From contig OY755240.1 of the NCBI GenBank assembly GCA_963576725.1, positions 35,419,663-35,483,662 of the forward strand: DNA of 64,000 nt, given 5' to 3'. The position numbers and the translations under genes are program-made. The notes below the pieces were generated by a model, which saw only the letters and a program-made list of their open reading frames with translations, ran no database searches and had not been told where the DNA came from. Each line of letters opens with the position of its first letter. Within the stretch, counting starts at the first letter, position 1. Origin of the DNA: Azorinus chamasolen (lineage: Eukaryota > Mollusca > Bivalvia > Cardiida > Solecurtidae). Of this stretch, positions 23,718 through 33,410 are shown piece after piece.

Positions 23718-24565
23718 CTATATTCCTATATTTGGGGGTGTTACTTTTAATTCTGTATGATTCTCTATGATTCTCTTAAAGAATTGGTATATTTTTTCTG
23801 TAATATCTGTCCCATGAGAACCTAAAATATTTATTTTCCCGCTATTAAATACAATTACTTTAATTTTTCTTTTTTTTTCTTTGTCTAAGAATTTCATTGA
23901 TAATTTAGCGTCCTCAATGGGGGGGGGCAGGTTTCACGTATTAACAGGTCGTATTTTTCTTCATTAAAATAGTTAATCATTTTATTTAAATTTAATATCT
24001 CTTTTTCTGTTCTCCGTATTGGATGGAATTTATAGTTTACCATCAGTGGGTGTGAGCTTACGACTTTTATCGGTGTATGGGGGTCATTCCCGAGTTTTTT
24101 CTCTGATAGATAACTGGCTCAACACTCTGCTACAAAAAACCCATCCGAGTAATCTTTCATTAATACACCGGGGATTTGAATCCTGCCTGTCGAGGGGGAA
24201 CATTTTAATACGTAATATTTAATTGTTGGTCGGTTGCTCAAGATTTCTTTCAATTCTTCTGTAATATCCGGGTCGTCTTTGTCTAAAACTATAATCAATT
24301 CTAATGATGAATTAAAGCAGGTCCCATCCCCCTGACATTTTCGTTGTTTTAAAAAAGATTTCGACAGATTAGATTTTTTTGTACTTTCTTGCGGCGTCTT
24401 TTTGAGATATTTGTTATAACCTGGACAACATGCGTGCCCATAATTACTATTTATAGCCTTCACCCTACCATCCGTGTTTTTTATTAAAGGGATGAGTTTA
24501 TCGGTGAGATCTTTGTGGTCTTGTTGCAGATTACTAATATGACTATCTAATGTACAAGTAAACAT
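23718..24565 (-). pseudogene. TBP-like protein of virus-like element, broken
   Basis: The first 148 codons (24,565 down to 24,119) are open. An in-frame TGA ends them at 24,117-24,119, after which the same frame continues to about 23,880. A T-rich homopolymer region near 23,875 (A-rich on the coding strand) then shifts the frame to a last block ending in TAG at 23,718-23,720. The first part has a Cys-rich segment (GHACCPGY, then KCQGDGTCFNSSLE). The last block has FNSGKINILG, which resembles the FxSGKxxxTGA signature of TATA-binding-protein repeats. A role in viral transcription initiation is inferred from that motif only. The intact family length would be about 280 residues. I recall similar uncharacterised proteins in cnidarian and bivalve gene predictions but cannot search. 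Confidence 0.6.
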
Positions 24566-24610
24566 GTTAGGGGTGAGAAGTTATACATTATATATAATAA
24601 AACAATATAT

Positions 24611-24868
24611 TTAGTTTACTGAGTTAGATGGAGACTTATTAGAATCTGTTAATGAAACACTTTTGAGATGTTCTATCTCTTCATGAACTATCCCTATCTT
24701 TTCATGAACTACCCACATCGCATTATTAGCTATTATGAATGATCCGATGGGTAGACTAATTTGAATGATATCTATCACGTTTATAATCGGTGGACACATA
24801 TTTTTATATAGGGTTATATCTCTAATATGTAGGAGGGGGTCGTTATCCCTAACAAATGTACAGATCAT
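24611..24868 (-). CDS. Small single-pass membrane protein of virus-like element
   Basis: This gene encodes 85 residues with one hydrophobic segment (about residues 28-50, PPIINVIDIIQISLPIGSF) followed by a charged C-terminal half rich in Glu, Lys and Ser. The start ATG overlaps the stop of the upstream gene by four bases (ATGA at 24,865-24,868), a compact viral-style junction. The next gene starts 45 bp downstream after an AT-rich spacer (24,566-24,610). No homologue is recognised. A role in the virion or membrane is inferred from its context and membrane segment only. Confidence 0.55.
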   Translation of the reverse strand: MICTFVRDNDPLLHIRDITLYKNMCPPIINVIDIIQISLPIGSFIIANNAMWVVHEKIGIVHEEIEHLKSVSLTDSNKSPSNSVN

Positions 24869-25479
24869 TGAGAATGCACTTTTTTTACGAGCTCGTCTAA
24901 TGCTTCTTTGCGACCTTGTTCTAGTAGTTTTTTTTTCAATTCATCCATTTTAATAGTAGGCTCTTTCTTTGCAGAGGCTTTTTGTTTCAGGTCTTCAAAC
25001 TTCTGGGCTTCTTGAATAACAAGGCGGTACTCAACGTCGGATATATTCCCATCCTCGAGTGCTTTGCTTACAATATCGGAAATCGAGTTAATCTTTGCCC
25101 GTGCAATTGCCTCGATACGTTGATGTTTACTACACTTAGTAAATAGACGACGTCCAGCCACATTATTAATAACAATGAGACCAGCGCATCCAAGAGAACC
25201 AGCCTGAAGGCCTATTGCAACTGGGATAACCACGATTGTAGAAAGAAGTCCAACTCCTCCGATACTTAGACCGGCACCAACACATGTTAGAGTGGTGTCA
25301 AATCCACCTACTAAGTTCACACCCCGTTTATATTTTTTATAGAGACAGGCTCTTTTCTCAGCCTCACGTTTAAAATCGGCTTGTATTCGGGTTATCTCCC
25401 GTAGGCGGTAAGCGTGTCCCGACTCTGGTAGGGTTGGATAAAGTGGTGGAGCTGATGCGATAATATCTTTATCTTTCAT
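24865..25479 (-). CDS. Glycine-rich membrane protein of virus-like element
   Basis: The 204-residue frame is intact. The N-terminal part has a PPLYPTLPESG stretch and a basic helix (about residues 25-52). A long Gly/Ile/Val-rich hydrophobic hairpin follows (about residues 55-108, including GAGLSIGGVGLL), then a Cys-containing basic turn and a charged helical C-terminus rich in Lys and Glu. This looks like a membrane-inserted structural or accessory protein. It ends four bases into the next gene and starts 10 bp after the fibre-like gene, so the minus-strand genes probably form one transcription unit. Its open state contrasts with its broken neighbours. Function unknown. Confidence 0.65.
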   Translation of the reverse strand: MKDKDIIASAPPLYPTLPESGHAYRLREITRIQADFKREAEKRACLYKKYKRGVNLVGGFDTTLTCVGAGLSIGGVGLLSTIVVIPVAIGLQAGSLGCAGLIVINNVAGRRLFTKCSKHQRIEAIARAKINSISDIVSKALEDGNISDVEYRLVIQEAQKFEDLKQKASAKKEPTIKMDELKKKLLEQGRKEALDELVKKVHSQ

Positions 25480-25489
25480 ATTATAATTT

Positions 25490-26298
25490 TCACATTTCTA
25501 TTTCAATTAGGATTGCAACTATACCTGCAGCGTGTTTCCGGCTTGTATCTCGTGACTGAGAGTTGATGATATCACCCTTATTAATTTCTAGAGGTGTTTG
25601 AAAAGTCTTATTGGCGGAGTAACTATTGGGATTCTTAATTATTTCGTAACTATGTCTAAATTTACCATTAATTGTGATACCCACAACGACCTTATCTTCT
25701 GATAAACCATCGCGATCGGCTGAAGCGAGAGACATTCGTAATACTTTCCCATTTGTCATCATTACATAACCCACTTTAGCTTGATTTCTGCCTTCTGCGT
25801 TGGAACCGAAAGACCATTCAAATTCCCCTCCGATCAGGGGACCACGTTCTTCTGCCACAAGGGAAATTATAGGATTAATTTGACTGATTCTAGTATCAAC
25901 GTAGTACCTGTTAGCAGCATCTGTAGAAGTGTATGGGGTTCCCACATCCCGAATCCGGTGACCACCTAGGTTTAAATCACCTTCCATAGCTGTATCACCA
26001 TTTTTGAGAAGGACTTCAGCTTTTAAAACACCCCACCCCTCTCGTACCAACTTCGCTGAAACCGCATCTGAAAGTTCTTTAATGTCTCCGAGATTTTTAA
26101 CACGACACCCATTAGGTCTAGGTCGCCTTCCTTTGTCTTTTTTAAGTATTGAGAAAAATCAGGTAAATTAGATTTTTTTACGTATTGAGATAAATCAGTA
26201 TAATTAGTTTGTATGTATTTATATAAATCAGATATATCTGATACATCTACACTGGGTTTCCAGTTCTTAACACCACCATGACCACCAAAGATACTCAT
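25490..26298 (-). pseudogene. Fibre-like protein of virus-like element, frameshifted
   Basis: Two overlapping frames make one gene. The N-terminal 91-codon frame starts at 26,298 and the C-terminal 186-codon frame ends at 25,490. A one-base shift near 26,090-26,120 separates them. The N-terminal part has coiled-coil-like repeats (YVKKSNLPDFSQYLKK). The middle has the phage-tail-fibre-like signature GDTAMEGDLNLGGHRIRDVG followed by AANRYYVDTRI. The last about 120 residues are a beta-rich head domain starting near EERGPLIGGEFEWSFG. This layout suits a trimeric receptor-binding fibre. The start codon overlaps the upstream gene's stop by four bases (26,295-26,298). Confidence 0.7.
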
Positions 26299-26999
26299 TT
26301 TATTTCAAGAACAACAGAAATAGGCAAACTGTGGTTGTCTATGTTATTACCGAGCTCATCTCTAATTGAGAGTGAGAGTTGTGATAGGGAGCCTTGTTGA
26401 AGAAGTTTGAACTCTGGATTAGGGAATTTATATGATTTAATTTCTCCGAATGACCAGCCACCGACAGCAACAATGGCGAGCAGACCGCTAGGAGCTCCAT
26501 TTAGAGTATTCCCAGATGTGTTAATCTGCTCTAGGTGAATATATAACAACCTGTTCGGGCTGAAATTTACCGGTCTGGAGGGTGCAAATAATTCAAACTT
26601 TTTTAAAAGGTAATAATCATCACGATCTTCTATAAAAGTTTTAAATAGATCATCTCGATGGGGCCCACCAAGAAGATATATAAACGCTTTAGGTAATGCA
26701 ATATCAGGCCCATTATTTCTTAATAGGATCGTTCCAGTATTTTCATGAATATTTAATTCCAAATCGGGGCAATATCTTTTTAACCAATTATTCAGCTGAT
26801 GAATGGAATAAAGGCCTGGAGTAAAAGCACATTCTTCCAAAGAGTCGGGTTTAATGATCCAGAATTTTTCGGTAATATTATACCAACCAACTGAGTATGT
26901 GATTGATCGTAGCCCAATCTTAAGACGCCCGTCTCTATTATCCACAGGTTGTTGAAGATATGTGGGATCTTTCAATATATTAGATATAGTCTGAAACAT
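26295..26999 (-). CDS. Probable jelly-roll structural protein of virus-like element
   Basis: An intact 234-residue frame encodes a beta-rich protein without membrane segments. The C-terminal third (NAPSGLLAIV-type stretch, NPEFKLLQQGSLSQLSLSI, then a VVLEIK end) has the alternating strand and turn pattern seen in minor capsid or penton-type jelly rolls of double-jelly-roll viruses. This is pattern reading, not a search result. It is the first gene of the minus-strand cluster. Its ATG is only 10 bp from the ATG of the divergent gene at 27,010, so the two promoters must overlap coding DNA or each other. Confidence 0.55.
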   Translation of the reverse strand: MFQTISNILKDPTYLQQPVDNRDGRLKIGLRSITYSVGWYNITEKFWIIKPDSLEECAFTPGLYSIHQLNNWLKRYCPDLELNIHENTGTILLRNNGPDIALPKAFIYLLGGPHRDDLFKTFIEDRDDYYLLKKFELFAPSRPVNFSPNRLLYIHLEQINTSGNTLNGAPSGLLAIVAVGGWSFGEIKSYKFPNPEFKLLQQGSLSQLSLSIRDELGNNIDNHSLPISVVLEIK

Positions 27000-27009
27000 T
27001 ATTTAAAAA

Positions 27010-28313
27010 ATGGATGTGTTTAAGTTTAATAGTGAAGTAAAGTATAAATTCTGAAGGGAGCGGTATATCCGAGAAACCTACAGACCAGCAATCTAACAAC
27101 TCTCATCATCACAGCTGGTCCCAATCAATTCTTTTTTACCAACATACCTGATATCTGGAAAAATTATAAATTGCCTAAATTTACAACAGACGCCGCAGTC
27201 CAAGCTTGGACTAACACACCAATGCAGTTCTGGCAAAATCAACTAAATTTCGCTATATGGTGTGCCACAGCAGGAAGCGGGGTTTCATTTAACGACCATC
27301 TGAATGGACCAGAGGCTCATCAAAACCTGTTATTACAATCCGTATATATATTCCACGTGTATTACACCACTAGATGAATTTTGGAAGAGATGAAAGTCGC
27401 TCTTCCACAAAATGACTCTTGGAATCCCGTTAGTAATACATATGACGGAAGATCATATGAACGGCTTTGTTCGGAGTTTGGCGTCCACCCTCAAACTGAT
27501 TGGCGTCAAAAAGAGTACCTAAATACTAACGGACTCGGAGATGTATACACCAAAGGTCACGTAGCATTTACTCAAATAGATTTCCGTAACGACAATCATA
27601 AATAAACATATCGAAACTAAGAATGTTGGAAACCTAGATCCTACACACATGACCTTCGGTGAGGAGGTCTTTGGTGACCGCCACTGCGGGGTATCTTCTT
27701 GTGACTGGTTTCCAGCTGAAGTTGCCCACATTGAGTTCATCCAACAGGATCCACGAGTCGATGGGGCTTGGAGTACATTCGTGCTAGATAAATCGAAAGG
27801 CTTCACTAAACCCCGAATGGCGCGTCTCAATGATTCAATCCGAACTTATGTGTGAGCGATACTTGGGGCCCAGGCACAAACTAAATCACGAATAATCGAT
27901 GAGGCTGAGGCACAAAAACAGTTCTTAGCTAATGTGGAGGATGCTATCAACTCACCCGTTAACATTCCAGACTCAATAACACGTTATCAAAATGTTTTAC
28001 AGTATGCTGGAAGCGAGGTAAATGTGGTGTTTGGAACCGGTTTATATATGGCTCCGAGTAATATGACCCTAAACTTAAATAAAGGTATAGCGGAAAGGTC
28101 GATGTTCAGGGAGATAGCGTGGTTCACAAACAAACTAACGGTAGTTTTCAAGATGGGAAGATAGTAGGCCCACCAGAAGCAGACCCACCATCATCACAGA
28201 CGCCAACGCCAGTAAGTGATAGGGCCGCATCAGCACATGAAGAAGAGAAGATAGCTCTTATAGTAGGTGGTATAACTGTAGGGTTACTTTCCATGTGGCT
28301 TCTCTTTCGTTAA
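27010..28313 (+). pseudogene. Large structural-type protein of virus-like element, multiply broken
   Basis: Consecutive frame pieces belong to one gene of about 430 codons: a short N-terminus from 27,010; a block from about 27,088 to 27,605 interrupted by TGA at 27,375-27,377; a block from 27,649 to about 28,100 interrupted by TGA at 27,856; and a C-terminal block ending at 28,313. The pieces are joined by at least three frameshifts. Recognisable phrases are QNQLNFAIWCATAGSGVS, VYIFHVYYTTR, DSIRTYV and FGTGLYMAPS. The C-terminus is Pro/Ser-rich followed by one membrane segment (IALIVGGITVGLLSMWLLF). I recall similar uncharacterised proteins in other invertebrate genomes. Its function is unknown. 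It overlaps the convergent minus-strand gene by 30 bp. Confidence 0.6.
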
Positions 28314-29488
28314 CCATTCGCGAACTGCTAGAAGTAACAGGCCTCCTATACCAATTAACAATGCCCAAGTATTCTCTGCAAGCCACCCAACCGCCTTACC
28401 TACGATCGAGAGCAACCACGAAACAATGCTTCCAATTATTCAAGGGAGCGCGGCTGCGGCCTTTCCAGCAATGTTTGCAAGTAGTCTCCCAAAAGCCTTA
28501 AGCTGTTTTTTCACCCACTCCTTTAAGCCACCCTTATCGGATGGAACTGGGGCCACCTCCCCCAGTTAGTGCTAGAACGAGCGTGCTCATGGCCATTCCA
28601 ATCGCTGTGATTATGGAAACTTGTAATCCCCTGCTCCCTAAATAGCGTTCTTATCCGCTCAGCCAGCGTGGTGTCTTCATCTAGCATCTGTCGTATAGTT
28701 TCACGAATTCTGGAAATTTGAGACTTTAAAGCCTTTCGATTAACCGAAGCCGCCTCTAACCTTGCAGACCTCTCGTCCTCGAGATTTCTTATTCCCTCTG
28801 AGAACTCCCGTTTCGACTCAGGGTCTTCAACCTCTTCCAGCTTACTTTTCTCTTTTGCTATATCTTTGTCGAGTTGGGTGAGCCTTGCTAGGTTGTTCAC
28901 AAGCTCACCCCGCTGAGTTTGCATAGCTTTATCAAGCCCTTTAAGCTCTCTGTAACGGTTCATCATTTCTGACCTATCCAAATTCGATAAATCTAAACGG
29001 GGGTCGTCGATCGTTTTAAGAGCTGTTTCCTCTGCTTCAAAAAGCGAAGTTGTTACACTGTTAAGATTTTCAATATTAATATCGCCCTCAACCAGTTCCA
29101 GTACATTATCAGTTTGTTTTAGTTTGTCTGCAGTCTCTTTAGGAAGTTTGCTCTTATAGTCTGAGAAACCAAGTTCATCTCGGATGAATTTAACGCCACC
29201 ATGTTTTAATGAAAGAGTAGACAGTGCATAGGGTTTTCCATTATCCTGTCTAAGTTCAATCGATGGTTGGCCTTTAGGGTGGAGTCGTCCCTTTTTACCT
29301 ATCTCAAATTTCTGGTAGTACTTAATTGCAGGTTTACCCGTTTTATGTACCTCATCTAAATCCTTATAATAATTATCAACGGAATCAAAGAGTAATTGAT
29401 TGTATAAAGAAGTAGTTGAAATATCATCCGAGACCATATCATCCTGGTTCTGGGTACCAAATTCATCCATTTCAATATCATAATTCAT
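28284..29488 (-). pseudogene. Coiled-coil/membrane protein of virus-like element, broken
   Basis: The first about 290 codons from 29,488 are open and rich in charged helices. They include a heptad-like region (about residues 165-285: repeated Leu with Glu, Lys and Arg) that ends near LFREQGITS. A frameshift at about 28,610-28,620 then moves the continuing sequence to another frame, while the original frame runs on to 28,523 as non-homologous residues. The shifted frame encodes a hydrophobic helix (about 28,550-28,605), a Lys-rich linker and a second hydrophobic stretch (about 28,320-28,375), with an in-frame TGA at 28,440-28,442 before its stop at 28,284. The original product would be about 400 residues with a membrane-anchored C-terminus. 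It is divergent from the capsid-like gene across a 38-bp promoter region. Confidence 0.6.
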
Positions 29489-29526
29489 TTGAATTTATAA
29501 ATTCAAAGTATATAACTTTAATTAAA
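29488..29526. promoter_or_regulatory. Divergent promoter region with 20-bp perfect palindrome
   Basis: Only 38 bp separate the start codons of the coiled-coil gene (-) and the capsid-like gene (+). The gap begins with the perfect palindrome TTTGAATTTATAAATTCAAA (29,488-29,507), followed by AGTATATAACTTTAATTAAA. TATAAA-like cores are readable in both directions. Promoter function is inferred from position and composition. Confidence 0.5.
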
Positions 29527-30111
29527 ATGAGTCAAAGCGAATTTGGTAGAAAACTTAACCCAAACAGACGACTAAGGGAGCCCATGGGGGTAAAAGGTAT
29601 CCGCCAGACGGTCGTTATCACAAACAACCCAAGCACGATAGACCAGAATCAACAGCTTTTAGTGAGGTTCCCGAACCTCGGAGCCAACGATGTTGTAGTC
29701 CCTGGGTCATCCCACCTAGCCTTTCAGATCAATCTGGAATCGACCGACGCTAATCGTACAGTTGTAAACAATCTGGGTCGAGCCATCGTAAAGAAGACCA
29801 CGATAAAGATCTCCGAAAACGAGGTGATGAGTGTTGATGATAGCGATGTCTACGAGTGCTACCGAGACCTCTGGAAAACGGATAATGAGTGGAAGAATTC
29901 CCAGTACCAGGGGATTGACATCACTACGAATAGAAATGTGACAAAGTTGAGAGTAAACGCCGGAGACAAGGCTAATGGAAAACAGAAGGACGTTGCCGTT
30001 GCAAATGCTTATGGTAATCGCTTCATCATCCCGCTTGATTTTGAAATCCTTGAGAGTCATATGCCCTTCTTCCAGTCGGATTGCTATTCTTTTTTTGTTG
30101 GGAATTCTTAA
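29527..30111 (+). pseudogene. Capsid-like protein of virus-like element, C-terminally truncated
   Basis: The start at 29,527 was chosen because it follows the AT-rich promoter region; the frame also stays open upstream into the divergent gene. The 194 codons encode a beta-rich soluble protein beginning MSQSEFGRKLNPNRRL and reaching LESHMPFFQSD. After that the sequence changes character (Phe-rich, quick stop), and the next gene begins 30 bp later. A deletion has therefore removed what I take to be the larger C-terminal part. The opening basic arm and regularly spaced strands suit the N-terminal half of a double-jelly-roll major capsid protein, but no diagnostic motif proves it. I recall close relatives among unannotated invertebrate proteins. 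Confidence 0.55.
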
Positions 30112-30140
30112 TTAAATTTGGGAAGTGTGTGTGTATAACA

Positions 30141-30679
30141 ATGGAGTGTGATGAGATTATAGACTCGCTTATTGAGACAGAAAACACAGCACCCAACCAC
30201 CGGTGTACTCGCCACCGAAGGATGGAGAGCCTGGAGATATTTTAAAAAAGAGAGAGAGGTTAGCCGCCCTGGCTATGGGAGGTCAATCAAAGCTGTACCT
30301 AGGTAAAGTCATGTCTGCAGATCATGTTGAAGACTTGAGTAAAGAAGAGATAGAGAAGCTTTACACCCGCTATGAGACCAGGTTGGGGGCGAGTATGACA
30401 TAGACGCTTGGTACTGTAAGTCTTCAGTTATATAGCAAACTGGCGGCTTACCTACTACCGATTCCAGATGACCGACAGAATTTACTTGTTACTGATCTTA
30501 AGGAAGACCCATTTGTTGGGCATGCAATAAGCGCTGCTACTTGCGAACTTTATCACCGTTATGGTATGTACTTAGCCCCACTAACAGCCATACTCAACAC
30601 AATTAAACATTGTGAAAGACCTACAAATATAGATTATGGAAACACAACCGGAGATTATAGAGAAAGTAACGAAAGTTAA
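30141..30679 (+). pseudogene. Unknown alpha-helical protein of virus-like element, broken
   Basis: It starts at ATG 30,141. One base is lost or gained near 30,195, after which the frame from about 30,203 carries a PPKDGEPGDILKKRERL stretch and later SADHVEDLSKEEIEKLYTRY. An in-frame TAG lies at 30,401-30,403. The same frame then continues (KEDPFVGHAISAATCELYHR) to TAA at 30,677. Without damage it would be about 180 residues, helical, with a conserved-looking C-terminal Cys/His-containing segment. It overlaps the start of the next gene by 44 bp in another frame. Function unknown. Confidence 0.55.
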
Positions 30680-30917
30680 AGATCCTAAGAAGGTGGCTGC
30701 GGGTAAAAAAGCGGCTATATCCAAAAGACAAAAACAAGAAGATATCCTTAAACAGCTTCAGTTTTATAAGGAAAAGAGTTTGACACCTACTGAAGATTGT
30801 TCAACACCTGCTGAACATTGTTTAACACCTACTGAACAGTGTTCAACACCTGCTGAAGAACGTTCAACACCTGCTGAACAAAACTCTAGTCCATTGTTTA
30901 CCTTAGGCCCCGAATAG
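30636..30917 (+). CDS. Basic protein with degenerate 7-residue repeats, virus-like element
   Basis: The open frame is 93 residues. The N-terminal half is strongly basic (KDPKKVAAGKKAAISKRQKQ), as in a nucleic-acid-binding or core protein. It is followed by about six Thr/Pro-Ala/Thr-Glu repeats (STPAEHC, LTPTEQC and variants) and a short tail. Relatives that I recall end in a membrane helix, which is absent here, so the C-terminus may be truncated. It is the last recognisable gene of the block. Confidence 0.5.
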   Translation: METQPEIIEKVTKVKDPKKVAAGKKAAISKRQKQEDILKQLQFYKEKSLTPTEDCSTPAEHCLTPTEQCSTPAEERSTPAEQNSSPLFTLGPE

Positions 30918-32673
30918 GTATAATTAAAACCGGTCAACAACAGTGCGTGAGCACGAGACTCGCCTTGTTAATACCTGGTCTAGCGGGACTACAACAGTGC
31001 GTTTTGTGCAAGAATAAACAGTAAATTAATACATTAAGAATTTTAGGAGTGCATCGGGTATTCAGATAAAAACAAAAACATTATGCATGACGATTTATAA
31101 TCCAACAGTTTAGTAAAGGTTTATGTTATAATAGTTCTAAATAAAGTATTTTTGATTGTGTTAACAATCTTATAATAGCCAGTATGTACTTAGCTAGCAT
31201 GAACACCAATTCCAACAGTGTGATAGTTAAAAAGTTTTCTAAAAAATACTGGGTTATAGGGTCATAGTACAACCGTATCCAGACATGACAGTAGTATATT
31301 TTATTGTTATCGATGTAGCCAACATTTTGTATTGCGTTGTGAAACACTGATCCTGCTCTATGCTGTATATTTTAATGGCATATAAAGCTTAGGTCACAAT
31401 TTCAGTCAATGTTATATGTATATGATAACTAATACAGTGACTGCTTGTGGGTTAGGCCTCGATTCAAAAGTATTTCGATTGTTTCAGGAGGCCAGTGCTA
31501 GTATAGGTGGATTAAGACCCCATATGTACATCTGCATATAAAACTACTATAGTTACCACTATTTCAGTGACATAATTTAGAAGTCAGTGGAATGTTCATC
31601 ACATTAAAGGATGTTAGTATACATGAGTGTTCATTTACTATTTAAATTTACCAAACGAGTTAACTAAACCAATATGATACGGGATATGTAATATATTTAT
31701 TTTAATCAACGATATGTTTGAAAAAATCGACAGTAAATGAACACTCCTTTAATATTCGTTTTTATCACATGACACAAAAATCCAACAAGAAAAACAGACA
31801 TTTTCCTGTTTATATGTATAGCTGCCTGTGTCATGTAGGTGTAATATGATACAGACATTTTCCTGTTTATATTTATAGCTGCCTGTGTCATATAGGTGTA
31901 ATATGATACGTATGAAAAGTAAATAAAATACGAACTTGTTATATTAACTTGGATACAAGCAATGTCATGTGATAAAGTATCTTTTCAGAGAAGGGTTAAA
32001 ATAACGATTGCAATATTTACTGATCTGTTAACTTTGGAAAGGCGCCTTGAATAAAATAAGTTGCCAAGTTCATCACTGTTTATATGTTTCAACTCACTAA
32101 CAACAGGCAACCTGACCTTAATGTCATCTGTTGAAAACGACGAGTACTACCCTTTAAGAAAACTAAAGATAATGAGATACGACTGACAAAATTTGATGAG
32201 CGTGTGACCTTGGTAAAGGTCACTTCGAAGGCCAATGTCACAAATCTTGTCAAATGAGAAAGAGGATAATAAGATGAACAAAATCCCAGGGAATAGACAT
32301 TTTTAATTTTAAAGTAAATCGGACACTTATAAAGTATAATGAATTAGTAAAGGTCGTAAAAAGCATCAAAACGATACTACGCGTGACAACATGAGCAGTG
32401 GTCAGTTGAAAACTGTAGTTGACGCCACTACAATATAAACGATCACTCATAATGTGCAGCAATGCAAGACTTGAAATCAACTAAATGGCTCATACACACT
32501 ACACTGGTGTAGCTTATGTCAGCATGGAAATGTTGTCATGCCGCTCTTTGGTTATTCACAGTATCTTGTGTGTTAACAATTCTGGTTTCTTTGACAATAC
32601 TATCATTTAGAATTGTCTCTGCATTGCAAGAGTCTGGCAGCCGAGTGTATTACATCTGGCATGATAAGTTCCT
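30918..32673. other. Spacer between virus-like block and cyclase gene
   Basis: ACAACAGTGCGT occurs twice near 30,940 and 30,991. A two-copy tandem of about 58 bp (GACATTTTCCTGTTTATAT...) lies at 31,797-31,915. No credible gene is present. A polyadenylation signal for the cyclase gene is expected in this interval on the minus strand, but I could not choose one. Confidence 0.5.
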
Positions 32674-33163
32674 TCATATATTCTGTGGTGTTATCTCTAT
32701 CGTTGGGATGGCTTGAGCAAAGATTGGGGATTTATGATCATCTGTCAGATTGATGTCACCGACGCATTTTTCGTTCCTGAATGATTTTGATTTTCTCTTC
32801 TTTTTCTTTTTTTTTCTGGTTGAAATGGGAGTTCCATCACTATTGTAGCCGCGATCTTCCCGGCTGTAGTCTTTCTTACCTGCTAACACTGAGGATGCTA
32901 GTCCATTAACATCACAAGGAATATTTAATGTTGCGGAACTGTAATTGTTATCGGTCTCTTTGACAGACAATCTACTACCACTCGGACTGCTCTCACGTGA
33001 ATTTTGTGAAAGTTTTCGAATGAACCGTACCGCAAAGGAAGCTCGACGAAAAATGTTGCCGTACATACTCTGGCTTTCGTGGTTACTTCCTGTCGAAATA
33101 TGAGTATCAGTTGGGGACATTGGACGGCCGCTTGTTTTGGCATCTTCAAGTTTCTTTGCAAGT
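32674..33163 (-). CDS. Cyclase last exon: long basic C-terminal tail and stop
   Basis: 490 bp, phase 2, ending TGA at 32,674-32,676. It encodes a Ser-rich 163-residue tail with FRRASFA (a cyclic-nucleotide-dependent kinase consensus RRxS, Ser codon at 33,037-33,039), a lysine cluster [11 protein letters not shown] and the end ITPQNI. Receptor cyclases with long tails are known, but I do not recognise this sequence. The acceptor TTTCAG and joined phase support it as part of this gene. Confidence 0.8.
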
Positions 33164-33375
33164 CTGAAAGAATCAATTACGGAATGCGTACTTTTTCAGA
33201 AATTAATGGTTTCGAAGTATCACGTTTGCTATAGTTATGGTTTTAACGTTTGCAAACGCGTTATAGAATTGTCAATCTATGTTCAGTGTCCGATACTGAC
33301 CTAACAAGAGTTGTCACAATCACGTGACAAATGCCCCCCCCCCCCCCCCAAAAAAATAAAAATAAATAAAAAATA

Positions 33376-33410
<35 letters not shown>

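Larger units (their letters stand above)
23718..30917. mobile_element. Decayed integrated DNA-virus-like element
   Basis: About ten intronless genes are packed with 4-bp overlaps (24,865-24,868; 26,295-26,298), 10-bp gaps, two divergent pairs and one convergent overlap (28,284-28,313). This is unlike the rest of this animal DNA. Products look virion-like: a fibre-like protein with the repeated GDLNLGGHRI...AANRYYV motif, a glycine-rich membrane protein, coiled-coil/membrane proteins, a probable jelly-roll protein and a capsid-like fragment. Several genes carry stops or frameshifts. No polymerase, integrase, protease or packaging ATPase is seen, so this is a remnant. Such structural sets occur in Polinton/adintovirus-like and related elements, but I cannot assign the lineage. 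The outer limits are those of the recognisable genes; true termini are not identified. Confidence 0.75.

Noticed and set aside
23718..30917. Naming the element as a Polinton, adintovirus or other defined lineage
   Set aside because: The diagnostic genes (polymerase B, integrase, packaging ATPase, protease) are absent and I cannot run searches.
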